From assembly GCA_026645935.1 (NCBI GenBank), contig JAPKMP010000015.1:31360-95359 (forward strand): 64,000 bases of DNA, in the 5' to 3' direction. Position numbers and translations under genes: made by a program. This document shows, piece after piece, positions 56,284 through 64,000 of the stretch. The notes beneath the pieces were generated by a model that ran no database searches, had not been told where the DNA came from, and saw only the letters and a program-made list of their open reading frames with translations. Numbering within the stretch: position 1 is the first letter of the stretch; every line of letters starts with the position of its first letter. This DNA comes from Candidatus Villigracilaceae bacterium (GTDB lineage Bacteria > Chloroflexota > Anaerolineae > Anaerolineales > Villigracilaceae).

Positions 56284-57828
56284 ATGTTACTGGTTGCTGC
56301 TTGTTCAGTTCTATTTATATCCGCATTCGCGCTTGTTGTCCTACGGGCGATTCAACCGGAAGCGCGTTACACATGGCTCGTAGCGGTTGGCGGCTCCATG
56401 CTTGCTTTCGTCACCGTGTTGTCCTGGGGTTTTCAGCTTCCATTTGAACTGACGCTGCCGGCCTGGCAGCCTCAGATATTATTTCCCACCCCGATCCAGT
56501 TTCATGCGGACGAAATCGCATGGGCGTTTTCCATTTCGATCACCGGATTGTTGGCGGCGATCCTCCTCACGGCGGCCGTTGGGTCGGTTGTCGGTACTTC
56601 CCTGTCTTGGGCCGGGGTTTTATTGCTGGGCGGCTTTGGTGTGCTTGCTGTTACAGCCAATAGCCCTTTGACATTACTGATGATCTGGGCGCTTCTCGAC
56701 ATGACCGAGCTTGCCGCTCTATTAAGATCCGTAAATGGCGAACGTAACAACGAGCGTGTCGTGGTTTCATTCGGCACACGGAGTGTCGGAAGCGCACTTT
56801 TGTTATGGGCTTATATCGAAAGTTATACCGCTGAAGCGCCTCTGCTATTTCAAGCCATGCAATCGCCTGCAAGTGTATATTTATTGATCGCTGCGGGACT
56901 CCGCCTTGGCGTGCTTCCTCTTCATTTACCGTACGAACCCGAATCGTCCCTTCGGCGCGATTTTGGCACAGCGATACGGTTGATCGGCGCAGTCTCCAGT
57001 TTGAGCGTATTGGGACATGTTCAAATCTCCGTTACCTGGGTGAATCCATTCCTGATGATTCTCGCTTTGATCGCCGCGGTCTATGGGGGATGGATGTGGC
57101 TTCGTGCGCCGGACGAACTGAACGCCCGCCCGTATTGGATGATCGGTATCGCATCGCTTTCCATCCTCTCCGCGCTTGATGGGAATCCGGCGGGTGCGGC
57201 CGTCTGGGCTTGCGCATTACTCCTTTCCGGGGGCGCAATATTCCTTTCTTCCGTCAGAGAGGTACGCATCAGCCGGGCGCTTCTGGTCTGCGCGTGGTGT
57301 CTTTCGAGTCTTCCTTTCTCACTCACTGCCGCGGCATGGACCGGAACCTCATGGTTCATAATTCCTTTTGCCGTCGCGGCGCAGGTTACCATTCTTGCAG
57401 GTTTTATCCGTCATGCGTTAAGGTCCAGTGAAAACAAATCCCTTGACGACCAACCTTCCTGGGCAAAGGTCGCCTATCCTGTCGGGATCATCCTGTTAAT
57501 CGCCATCCAGGTTTTCCTTGGAATATTATTCCAGATCAGCCTGCCGCAAATCGGGAATTGGATCCCGGGTCTTGTCGCCTCGATCCTGACTGTGGGCTTG
57601 TTCTGGGCAACAAGGCGTTTCCGTGTATTCAATCCTGCACGCGCACACTGGGTCGGCACAGCCAGTCAGGGAATAAATAACCTGTACCAGGGGCTTTGGT
57701 CCGTCTACCGTGCTTTTGCAAGGATCGCGCAAACAGCGAACCGCGCGCTCGAAGGAGAGGGAGGTATCATGTGGACTCTTCTGTTTTTGGCGCTCTTCGT
57801 TTCGGTTATTACGGGGGAGATCAAATAA
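56284..57828 (+). CDS. Complex I antiporter-like membrane subunit (NuoN/M-like), divergent
   Basis: A 514-aa membrane protein with about 13-14 helices. The region AAGLRLGVLPLHLPYEPE (203-220) matches the conserved KLG.FPFH.W.PD block of NuoL/M/N, but the key lysine is R207. The helix corresponding to TM5, LLMIWALLDMTELAALL, has Ala after Trp where NuoM has the essential Glu, with D139 and E142 nearby instead. The C-terminus (LEGEGGIMWTLLFLALFV) is like the end helix of Mrp/Hyf-type subunits. First of a three-gene operon; partner genes for quinone or NADH oxidation are absent. Confidence 0.82.
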   Translation: MLLVAACSVLFISAFALVVLRAIQPEARYTWLVAVGGSMLAFVTVLSWGFQLPFELTLPAWQPQILFPTPIQFHADEIAWAFSISITGLLAAILLTAAVGSVVGTSLSWAGVLLLGGFGVLAVTANSPLTLLMIWALLDMTELAALLRSVNGERNNERVVVSFGTRSVGSALLLWAYIESYTAEAPLLFQAMQSPASVYLLIAAGLRLGVLPLHLPYEPESSLRRDFGTAIRLIGAVSSLSVLGHVQISVTWVNPFLMILALIAAVYGGWMWLRAPDELNARPYWMIGIASLSILSALDGNPAGAAVWACALLLSGGAIFLSSVREVRISRALLVCAWCLSSLPFSLTAAAWTGTSWFIIPFAVAAQVTILAGFIRHALRSSENKSLDDQPSWAKVAYPVGIILLIAIQVFLGILFQISLPQIGNWIPGLVASILTVGLFWATRRFRVFNPARAHWVGTASQGINNLYQGLWSVYRAFARIAQTANRALEGEGGIMWTLLFLALFVSVITGEIK

Positions 57829-57831
57829 TCC

Positions 57832-58452
57832 ATGTTCACTGAAATTGTATCTTGGGCAGCCGTGGGGCTTGCCCTTGCCGCCTCTGCGACCATTCTAATC
57901 AGCCGCGACTGGCGTATCCTCCTTGGCTCGCTCGCGATTCAATACCTGGCTGTTTTCTGGCTGGTCACCCGTCACCTTCCAATTGCGATGGGATCGGTGA
58001 AATTGATCGCCGGCTGGATGTCGGTGGCTATTCTCGGTATGACGCGTTTGAGTCACGCGGCACTCGACCAAGACGAGCAGGATAGGTTCTTTCCTCGCGG
58101 CGCAGTGTTTCGCATTCTATTGATCGGAATCGTCATCCTGATCGCAATTGGCGGAACGCCTCGCATCGAATCGGCCACACCGGGAATGGGATTGCCTGTA
58201 ATCGCTGCAGGTTTATTGCTGATCGGCGCGGGAATTGCCCACCTCGGCGTGACAAGTGACATCTTACGAGTAATCATTGGGCTGTTGACCCTGCTGTCGG
58301 GCTTCGAGATTATTTATGCCGCCGTGGAAAGTGCCATCCTCGTAACGGGGTTACTCGCAGTGGTGACACTAGGTCTGGGGGTCATCGGCGCATACCTGCT
58401 GATTGCGGGTTCGGTTCCGCTTGTGGATTCAGACACAGAGGATATCGTATGA
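57832..58452 (+). CDS. HyfE/MrpC-like small membrane subunit
   Basis: A 206-aa protein with about six helices. The second half (VIIGLLTLLSGFEIIYAAVESAILVTGLLAVVTLGLGVIGAYL) resembles NuoK/MrpC/HyfE-type subunits that pair with antiporter-like ones. It lies three bases after the first antiporter-like gene, behind GGGGGAG, and overlaps the next by four bases. The assignment by eye is weaker than for its neighbours. Confidence 0.62.
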   Translation: MFTEIVSWAAVGLALAASATILISRDWRILLGSLAIQYLAVFWLVTRHLPIAMGSVKLIAGWMSVAILGMTRLSHAALDQDEQDRFFPRGAVFRILLIGIVILIAIGGTPRIESATPGMGLPVIAAGLLLIGAGIAHLGVTSDILRVIIGLLTLLSGFEIIYAAVESAILVTGLLAVVTLGLGVIGAYLLIAGSVPLVDSDTEDIV

Positions 58453-59846
58453 GCGCGCCGATTCTGTGGATCGCGCTACCCTTCCTTGCCGGAGGGGCGA
58501 TCTTGTTCCTGCTTGGCGAAAAATATTCCTCGTATGTTGCGGGCGGGCTGACCGCTCTGCTTTCATTGATCGCACTCTTCATCCCGATCGATGCTGCCTT
58601 GCTTCTCGGCGCGTTTTCCTTCAAGATATCCTCGGCCATCGAAGTCTTTGGCAGGAGTTTCGAATTCAGTGCTGCCGATGGTCCCTTGCTTGCCATGATA
58701 TATGGTCTGGCTGCGATCTGGTTCTTTGGATCCGAATCATCCGGCGCCGCACACCGGTTCACCTCGTTGGGATTGATGATAATCGCTCTGTTGACGGCAT
58801 CGATCGCGGTCGAGCCATTCTTGTACGCCGCGCTTCTGCTCGAAATGGCGGCCATGCTCATCGTTTTCATGCTTGTCCCAATTTACCAGGTACCTGGGAA
58901 GGGCGTGGTGCGCTTCATCGTGTACCAGACATTCGCAATGCCCTTCATCCTCTTCTCGGGATGGATGCTTGCCGGAGTGGAAGCCAATCCCGGCGACCTG
59001 GGTACAACGATTCAATCTGGCATAATGCTCACCATGGGCTTTGCATTTCTATTTGCCATTTTCCCCCTCTATAATTGGATACCTCAAGTTCTGGAGGAAT
59101 CGCCTCCATATGCTGCCGGCTTTTTATTGTGGGCACTGCCTGTCTTTACGGTCATCTTTGCGCTCGGCTTTCTGGACCGATACGCCTGGCTAAGAAACAC
59201 TGCGCAAATCTCAAACGCTGTCCTGGTTTCGGGGCTCATTATGACCGCAACAGGCGGAATCTTTTGCGCCCTGCAGAGGCACCTTGGCAGGATACTCGCT
59301 TATGCCGCCATCGCAGAAACCGGTCTGTTCCTGCTGGCCCTCGGTTTGCAGACCTCCAACCTCCTGGAGATCGTATTCCTTGCCCTCATTCCGCGCGGAC
59401 TTGAGTTGACCGTTTGGGCGCTCGCGCTCTCTATAATTAAACGCAGAGCATTCCCCCTGAAGTTCAGCGACATTCAGGGTCTGGCAAGGAAATACCCTAT
59501 AGCAACCGGATCGCTTGTCCTTGCCCATCTTTCCGTTGCCGGCTTCCCGCTTCTCGCCGGATTTCCCTCTCGCATCGCGCTTTGGCATGCGCTTACAAAC
59601 CAATCGATGACCGCGTCAATTTGGATGTTTGTGGGGATGTTCGGCTTGCAGATAGCCGCCTTTCGCACTCTTGCGGCACTCGTCATGGCGGACGAAGACG
59701 CCAAGTGGGAATTGAATGAATCATGGATCCAGACAGCGATGCTGGGCATCGGTGTCGTGGGCTTGTTCATGCTTGGGATGTTCCCGCAAATCCTTCAACC
59801 ATTCCTCACTAACCTGCCCGCGCTTTTCGAACATCTTGCTCAATGA
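58449..59846 (+). CDS. Complex I antiporter-like membrane subunit (NuoM/N-like), divergent
   Basis: A 465-aa membrane protein with about 14 helices. The TM5 glutamate is present (E132 in AALLLEMAAML). FAIFPLYNWIPQ (202-213) matches FPFH.W.PD but without the lysine and with Tyr for His. ILAYAAIAETG (282-292) matches KR.LAYSSI.H.G, again lacking the lysine at its usual place. DIQGLARKYP...LSVAGFPLLAGFPSR matches the TM11-12 block, with Arg instead of Lys. It overlaps the middle gene by four bases. Confidence 0.88.
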   Translation: MSAPILWIALPFLAGGAILFLLGEKYSSYVAGGLTALLSLIALFIPIDAALLLGAFSFKISSAIEVFGRSFEFSAADGPLLAMIYGLAAIWFFGSESSGAAHRFTSLGLMIIALLTASIAVEPFLYAALLLEMAAMLIVFMLVPIYQVPGKGVVRFIVYQTFAMPFILFSGWMLAGVEANPGDLGTTIQSGIMLTMGFAFLFAIFPLYNWIPQVLEESPPYAAGFLLWALPVFTVIFALGFLDRYAWLRNTAQISNAVLVSGLIMTATGGIFCALQRHLGRILAYAAIAETGLFLLALGLQTSNLLEIVFLALIPRGLELTVWALALSIIKRRAFPLKFSDIQGLARKYPIATGSLVLAHLSVAGFPLLAGFPSRIALWHALTNQSMTASIWMFVGMFGLQIAAFRTLAALVMADEDAKWELNESWIQTAMLGIGVVGLFMLGMFPQILQPFLTNLPALFEHLAQ

Positions 59847-59864
59847 TCATCATATGCGAGAGGG

Positions 59865-59870
59865 TATAAT
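59865..59870 (+). promoter_or_regulatory. -10 box of the coiled-coil gene
   Basis: TATAAT 27 bases before the ATG at 59898, which also has a weak GGAG site. It makes the coiled-coil gene a separate transcript from the antiporter-like trio. Confidence 0.5.
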
Positions 59871-59897
59871 TTTCCCTGTAAATGACATGGAGTCGAC

Positions 59898-61088
59898 ATG
59901 GAATTCGAACAAATCGTCAAACGCCTGGAATTCTTGGATACACAACAACGGGAACTGAAGGGAAACCTTGCCGCTCTCAAAGAAAGCCTGGAATCCTTCG
60001 AAGCCACGGTCAATGCCGTGTCGAAACAAATAAAGACCATCAGCAGGCAAATGACCGATATCGTGCCGGCCGCAAAACGGATGGACCAATTCGAATCCAT
60101 TCTTGCCAAGCAACGCACAGACATCCTTAAATTGATCGACGAGAACGAAAAAAACCGGACGAAGGCGGAGAAGGATGCTGCGAAACGTATTCAGGGAGAG
60201 ATCGGCGAAATAAATAAGGCGATTTCCCAGGTCAAAACCTCCTTCAATCCATCCGAAATAAATAAGCAGATCAGAGAACGAGCCGATGAAAACACGAGAG
60301 CGGTTAACGACATCCGGGAAATCAAGGCCTCGGTCGAGGAGGCGCTGCGGGCGAATGAAGATGTGCGCCATACTCTGATGGCGAACGAGGAGGCGCGCAA
60401 GAACGACTTGAAACGCATCTCTGACATCCAGGGAGAGTTGACCGCCTTGCGCAAACGCATCGATGAAAACCGCGACAAGGCTACAATTCAGGGGGATGCC
60501 ATCCGGAACGTCGAAAACCGCTTCACGGAACTTCTCGCATCGGAACTCGAACGCAAGCAAGCGCAATCCGCTTTTTTGGATCAACAACGGGTGGCGCAGG
60601 TGGACCGCGACCGGGGTTGGAAGGAATGGCAGGAAAATTTCATCGCATTTCAGAAGGACGCCGAAGCCATGGATGTGCAGGTGCAGAAATTGGACGAAAC
60701 CCTGCGAAGCGCGAAAAAGGCGCAGGATACTTACATGGAACTCAACTCCAAACTCGAGCGGCGCATCAACGAAGTGACGGAAATGCAGAGACTCGCCGAG
60801 GAACGCCTGCGCCAGGAATGGATCAGTTTCAAAGCAGACGATCAGAAGCGCTGGACCGGTTACACCCTTTCATCGGAGGAGGCTTTCCGCGACCTGCGGA
60901 AAGAGGTGAAAAAGAGCGAGGAACAGACGACTGCCATGAGCGAAATTGCCCAATCCCTGCGCGACCAGGTCCACCAGACAACGGATGTATCCGAAAAGCA
61001 AATGCAGGAACTAATGAATATCCTCCATGAGTGGATGACCTCATACCAGCGCATCATGGGGCACGGAAAAAAGACCGTCAAGAAATAG
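59898..61088 (+). CDS. Long coiled-coil protein of unknown function
   Basis: A 396-aa soluble protein that is nearly all predicted alpha-helix with heptad Glu/Lys/Arg/Gln patterns, for instance KQIKTISRQMTDIVPAAKRM and LRKEVKKSEEQTTAMSEIAQ. There is no signal peptide, membrane helix or catalytic motif. It could be a structural or scaffold protein (SMC-arm-like, but without ATPase heads). Its own promoter and terminator make it a single-gene unit. Confidence 0.8.
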   Translation: MEFEQIVKRLEFLDTQQRELKGNLAALKESLESFEATVNAVSKQIKTISRQMTDIVPAAKRMDQFESILAKQRTDILKLIDENEKNRTKAEKDAAKRIQGEIGEINKAISQVKTSFNPSEINKQIRERADENTRAVNDIREIKASVEEALRANEDVRHTLMANEEARKNDLKRISDIQGELTALRKRIDENRDKATIQGDAIRNVENRFTELLASELERKQAQSAFLDQQRVAQVDRDRGWKEWQENFIAFQKDAEAMDVQVQKLDETLRSAKKAQDTYMELNSKLERRINEVTEMQRLAEERLRQEWISFKADDQKRWTGYTLSSEEAFRDLRKEVKKSEEQTTAMSEIAQSLRDQVHQTTDVSEKQMQELMNILHEWMTSYQRIMGHGKKTVKK

Positions 61089-61110
61089 CGTTCACAAATC
61101 GTTCGCCGTC

Positions 61111-61147
61111 AAGGTGGAAATCGTCCGATTTCCACCTTGTTATTTTA
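61111..61147 (+). terminator. Intrinsic terminator of the coiled-coil gene
   Basis: AAGGTGGAAATCG (61111-61123) pairs with CGATTTCCACCTT (61126-61138), followed by GTTATTTT. It separates the coiled-coil gene from selB. Confidence 0.9.
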
Positions 61148-61156
61148 AAAGTGTGG

Positions 61157-61163
61157 TTAAATT
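61157..61163 (+). promoter_or_regulatory. -10-like box of selB, leaderless start
   Basis: TTAAATT lies six to seven bases before the ATG at 61170, just after the terminator. No ribosome binding site is present. Confidence 0.45.
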
Positions 61164-61169
61164 ATCTGC

Positions 61170-63056
61170 ATGAAGGTCATCGGCACGGCAGGCCATGTGG
61201 ATCATGGAAAATCAACCCTGATCGAGGCTCTCACCGGGATACACCCAGATCGGCTCAAGGAAGAGAAAGCCCGCGAGATGACCATCGACCTCGGCTTCGG
61301 CTGGATGACATTGCCGAACGGCGAACAAGTGGGGATTGTGGATGTTCCCGGACATCGCGATTTTATCGAAAATATGCTCTCCGGCATCGGCGGGATCGAT
61401 GCGGCTTTGCTCATTGTCGCTGCCGATGAAGGCGTGATGCCGCAAACAAAGGAACACCTCGCGATTCTGGATCTATTGGAAATTCCTGCCGGGCTGATCG
61501 TTTTGACCAAGACCGACCTCGCCTCCGACTCCGCCTGGACCGAACTTGTTGAAAATGAAATCCGCTCCGCCGTGAGTCACACCCGCCTCAAGGACGCTCC
61601 CATCGTGCGAGTCTCGGCAAAGGACAGAACCGGACTCGAAGCTTTGAAAACCGAACTTCAATCCTTACTACAAAACAGCCCTGCCCGTCCGGACCTCGAT
61701 CGGCCCCGTCTGCCCATAGACCGCGTGTTTAGCATGAGCGGATTTGGCACTGTTGTAACCGGCACATTGAGAGACGGGCAGCTATCGGTGGGCGATGAAG
61801 TGGAAGTTCTGCCAGGCAGCCTCAAGGGACGCATACGCGGTTTGCAAACGCACAAACAAAAAGAAGATATCGCTGTGGCGGGTTCGAGGACGGCTGTAAA
61901 CATTTCAGGGATTGATATGGAAGAGATCAGCCGCGGGGACGTGCTCTCGCATCCAAATCAGTACCAGGCGACGCGCCGCATCGACGCCAAATTCAGAGCA
62001 ATCGGAGATATCCGAAAGCCCTTACTTCACGGCGACGAAGTCAAAATCTTTGTTGCCGCAAGCGAGACGGTTGCCAGGCTTCGCATCCTCGACACAGAGG
62101 AGATAAACGCGGGCGGGGAGGGCTGGATTCAGCTCGAATTAAGTAAACCCATTGTTGCGATCCGCGGCGATCGATATATTTTGAGAAGACCCTCGCCCGG
62201 GGAAACGCTGGGCGGCGGCACAATCGTGGACCATCAGCCCAAGGGAAGGCATAAACGCTTCAACGAAAAAATCATCGAGTCTTTAGGGTCCCTATTGCAG
62301 GGCACACCGGCAGATGTCCTGCTCGAAGCTGCGCTCTCCATGCAGATTGCCCCTGTCAAGGCAATGATCGCTCAATCACGCCTGGAGCCTGCCCTGGCAG
62401 AGTCTGCTTTGCGGGAACTACTGAAATCTGGGAAGGTCGTCCTTCTGAATCAAACAGGAAATAACGAATCCATCGCGGCTTCTGTATCCCACTGGAATAC
62501 CCTGAGAACAAATATTCAAGGTCTGGTCGAAGCTTACCATGAACAATTCCCCTTGCGGCGCGGAATACCGCGGGAGGAATTGAAGAGCAGATTAAAACTC
62601 GAACCCAAGGTTTTCAACGCCGCAATTTCTTTTCTCTCCTTGCAAAGCTCGATCATCGATGATCGGGGAACGGTATCCAGCCCGAGACATGAAATAAAGT
62701 TCAATGGGGCGGATCAAGCCAGGGTCGAAGCCCTGAAGCGGAGATTCGAGTCGAATCCCTACGCGACCCCCAGCATCAAAGAGTGTCAGGCTGAGGCGGG
62801 ATTCGAACTCGTCAACGCGTTGATCGAATCGGGGGAACTGTTGCCCGTTTCGGAAAATGTCATCTTCCTAAAAAAAGATTACGATGAAATCACCTCGCGA
62901 ATCAAATCGATGCTTATGGATCGGGGATCGATCACCCTGGCAGAAGTACGGGATATGTTCGACACGACTAGAAAATATGCGCAGGCCTTGCTTGAGCATC
63001 TGGATTCGACGGGTTTAACCGTACGAGACGGCGATATGAGAAGGTTGAGGAAGTAG
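61170..63056 (+). CDS. selB: Selenocysteine-specific elongation factor SelB
   Basis: A 628-aa GTPase that brings Sec-tRNA to UGA codons with a SECIS element. G1 GHVDHGKST (8-16), G3 DVPGH near residue 60, G4 TKTD and the EF-Tu-like domain (IDRVFSMSGFGTVVTGTL) are intact. The C-terminal winged-helix repeats (about 430-628) end with ALLEHLDSTGLTVRDGDMRRL. Full length suggests it is functional. No selA, selC or selD appears in the window, so Sec use depends on genes elsewhere. Confidence 0.94.
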   Translation: MKVIGTAGHVDHGKSTLIEALTGIHPDRLKEEKAREMTIDLGFGWMTLPNGEQVGIVDVPGHRDFIENMLSGIGGIDAALLIVAADEGVMPQTKEHLAILDLLEIPAGLIVLTKTDLASDSAWTELVENEIRSAVSHTRLKDAPIVRVSAKDRTGLEALKTELQSLLQNSPARPDLDRPRLPIDRVFSMSGFGTVVTGTLRDGQLSVGDEVEVLPGSLKGRIRGLQTHKQKEDIAVAGSRTAVNISGIDMEEISRGDVLSHPNQYQATRRIDAKFRAIGDIRKPLLHGDEVKIFVAASETVARLRILDTEEINAGGEGWIQLELSKPIVAIRGDRYILRRPSPGETLGGGTIVDHQPKGRHKRFNEKIIESLGSLLQGTPADVLLEAALSMQIAPVKAMIAQSRLEPALAESALRELLKSGKVVLLNQTGNNESIAASVSHWNTLRTNIQGLVEAYHEQFPLRRGIPREELKSRLKLEPKVFNAAISFLSLQSSIIDDRGTVSSPRHEIKFNGADQARVEALKRRFESNPYATPSIKECQAEAGFELVNALIESGELLPVSENVIFLKKDYDEITSRIKSMLMDRGSITLAEVRDMFDTTRKYAQALLEHLDSTGLTVRDGDMRRLRK

Positions 63057-63063
63057 AAATCCG

Positions 63064-64000
63064 ATGGGAAATTTACTTCGATTTTTTCGGGCTCCCGTCT
63101 TCGAGGATGAGGAAAGGACGCGGCAGGCATTCCTGTTAAATATCATCCTATGGCTGCTCATCATCGTACCCGTCCCCTATCTGATTTTCGTCCTTTGGAC
63201 AGTGCCGGAACTATCGACCCGTGCCTGGATACAAGCGATCGCCGGGGAAATCATAAACCTCACGCTTCTTTTTCTTCTTCGGCGTGGATATGTGCGCACG
63301 GCGGCATTGATTCAGTCCATTGCATTCTGGCTCTTCTTCACAGTGACCGCGGTTACAGCATACGGCGTACAGGATGAAGCATACATCATTGGATACCCCC
63401 TGGTGATCCTTATTGCAGGATTGTTGCTGGGTCCGCACTTCTCGGTAATGGCAACGGCGCTTTGCCTGCTTACAGGTCTGGGCATGCTCATTGCGCAATT
63501 TGGCGGTCTGATAAACAACCCGCAGATTCGTTCCCCCCAACTGACATGGATCATCAGCCTCGTGTTCTTCCCTGTGATCGCCACATTGCAGTATCTAACG
63601 GTGCGGACTTTAAGAGACGCCATCCAGCGCGCCAAACGAAGCGAGGAGAAATACAAGCTCATATCAAAGGTCAGCACCGATTACGTCTTCGAAAGCAGGA
63701 TCGACGAAAACGGTGTGGCGCAAACCGTCTGGCTGGGCGGCGCATTCGAAAAGATGACAGGCTATACCCCGGAGGAATACATCGATGCTGGTGGTTGGAA
63801 CGCTCACATCCACCCCGAAGATGCGGAAAAAGACGCCAGAGATATGGAAACATTATTTAAGAACCAGAATGTTCTGGCGTCTGAGATCCGCACGATCGCC
63901 AAAAATGGAGAGATCCGGTGGGAACGTGTGTTCGCTCATCCCGTCTGGGAAGCGGAAAGGAATCAACTGGTCGGCATCATCGGTGCAGTCCAGGACATCA
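63064..64000 (+). CDS. PAS-domain sensor protein, N-terminal part (probable histidine kinase)
   Basis: ATG at 63064, open to the window end (about 312 residues visible). The first 190 residues carry six hydrophobic segments, starting with TRQAFLLNIILWLLIIVPVPYLIF. A PAS domain follows from about residue 205 (RSEEKYKLISKVSTDYVFES, GYTPEEYID, HIHPEDAEK, RWERVFAHPV). The kinase domains would lie beyond the window. The start lies seven bases after the selB stop without a strong ribosome binding site. Confidence 0.82.
   Translation, partial: MGNLLRFFRAPVFEDEERTRQAFLLNIILWLLIIVPVPYLIFVLWTVPELSTRAWIQAIAGEIINLTLLFLLRRGYVRTAALIQSIAFWLFFTVTAVTAYGVQDEAYIIGYPLVILIAGLLLGPHFSVMATALCLLTGLGMLIAQFGGLINNPQIRSPQLTWIISLVFFPVIATLQYLTVRTLRDAIQRAKRSEEKYKLISKVSTDYVFESRIDENGVAQTVWLGGAFEKMTGYTPEEYIDAGGWNAHIHPEDAEKDARDMETLFKNQNVLASEIRTIAKNGEIRWERVFAHPVWEAERNQLVGIIGAVQDI

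Overview
The window most likely comes from a member of the Chloroflexota, class Anaerolineae (environmental or metagenome-type, roughly 50-55% G+C by eye). This is inferred from gene content rather than a marker gene. The Tad/Flp pilus ATPase-and-platform set has no secretin gene, as expected for a cell without a typical outer membrane. Lipoproteins with clear lipoboxes, DUF3048/YerB, DUF1684, FemAB-like transferases and many GT-C-type membrane glycosyltransferases recur together in that class. No rRNA, tRNA, CRISPR array, insertion sequence or phage gene was recognised, and no gene-free stretch exceeds about 300 bases.

Layout. 1-9.4 kb: the 3' end of lgt, a bidirectional terminator, then a minus-strand run cpaB-tadZ-tadA-tadB-tadC-comF-hpf, preceded by a DegS/NarL-type two-component pair. 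9.5-16.2 kb: a minus-strand run of a DMT exporter, a lipid kinase, a GNAT enzyme and three multi-pass membrane glycosyltransferase-like proteins. 16.5-23.6 kb (mostly plus): a membrane protein, DUF1905, a radical SAM/SPASM enzyme, a GT4 glycosyltransferase, arylamine N-acetyltransferase, an unknown 104-aa protein and a MoxR-VWA pair. 23.6-35.2 kb: a VIT-family transporter, a membrane hybrid-free histidine kinase followed by two receivers, a BtrH-like protein, three more stand-alone receivers, a cytochrome c lipoprotein, DUF1684, nitroreductase, a histone-deacetylase-like amidohydrolase, an SH3b/FN3 lipoprotein and a further receiver coupled to a MoeA-PBP fusion. 37.3-42.9 kb: a class III aminotransferase and purine genes guaB / purB-purA (divergent). 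43.1-50.5 kb: a surface polysaccharide and cell-wall block (GT2, polyprenyl glycosylphosphotransferase, NDP-sugar epimerase, CapD/FlaA1-type dehydratase, two FemAB-like transferases). 50.7-56.2 kb: RidA, CapA-like, MenC-type enolase, a zinc-ribbon membrane protein and DUF3048. 56.3-59.8 kb: three membrane genes related to complex I antiporter subunits with no catalytic partner. 59.9-64 kb: a long coiled-coil protein, SelB and the start of a PAS sensor kinase.

The most unusual signals are (i) short dispersed palindromic or low-complexity repeats that occur between genes and also, in frame, inside at least four intact protein genes, much like Rickettsia palindromic elements; (ii) the stand-alone antiporter-like trio with altered key residues; (iii) many genes whose -10 box sits so close to the start codon that the mRNA would be leaderless; and (iv) six single-domain receivers with only one histidine kinase beside them.
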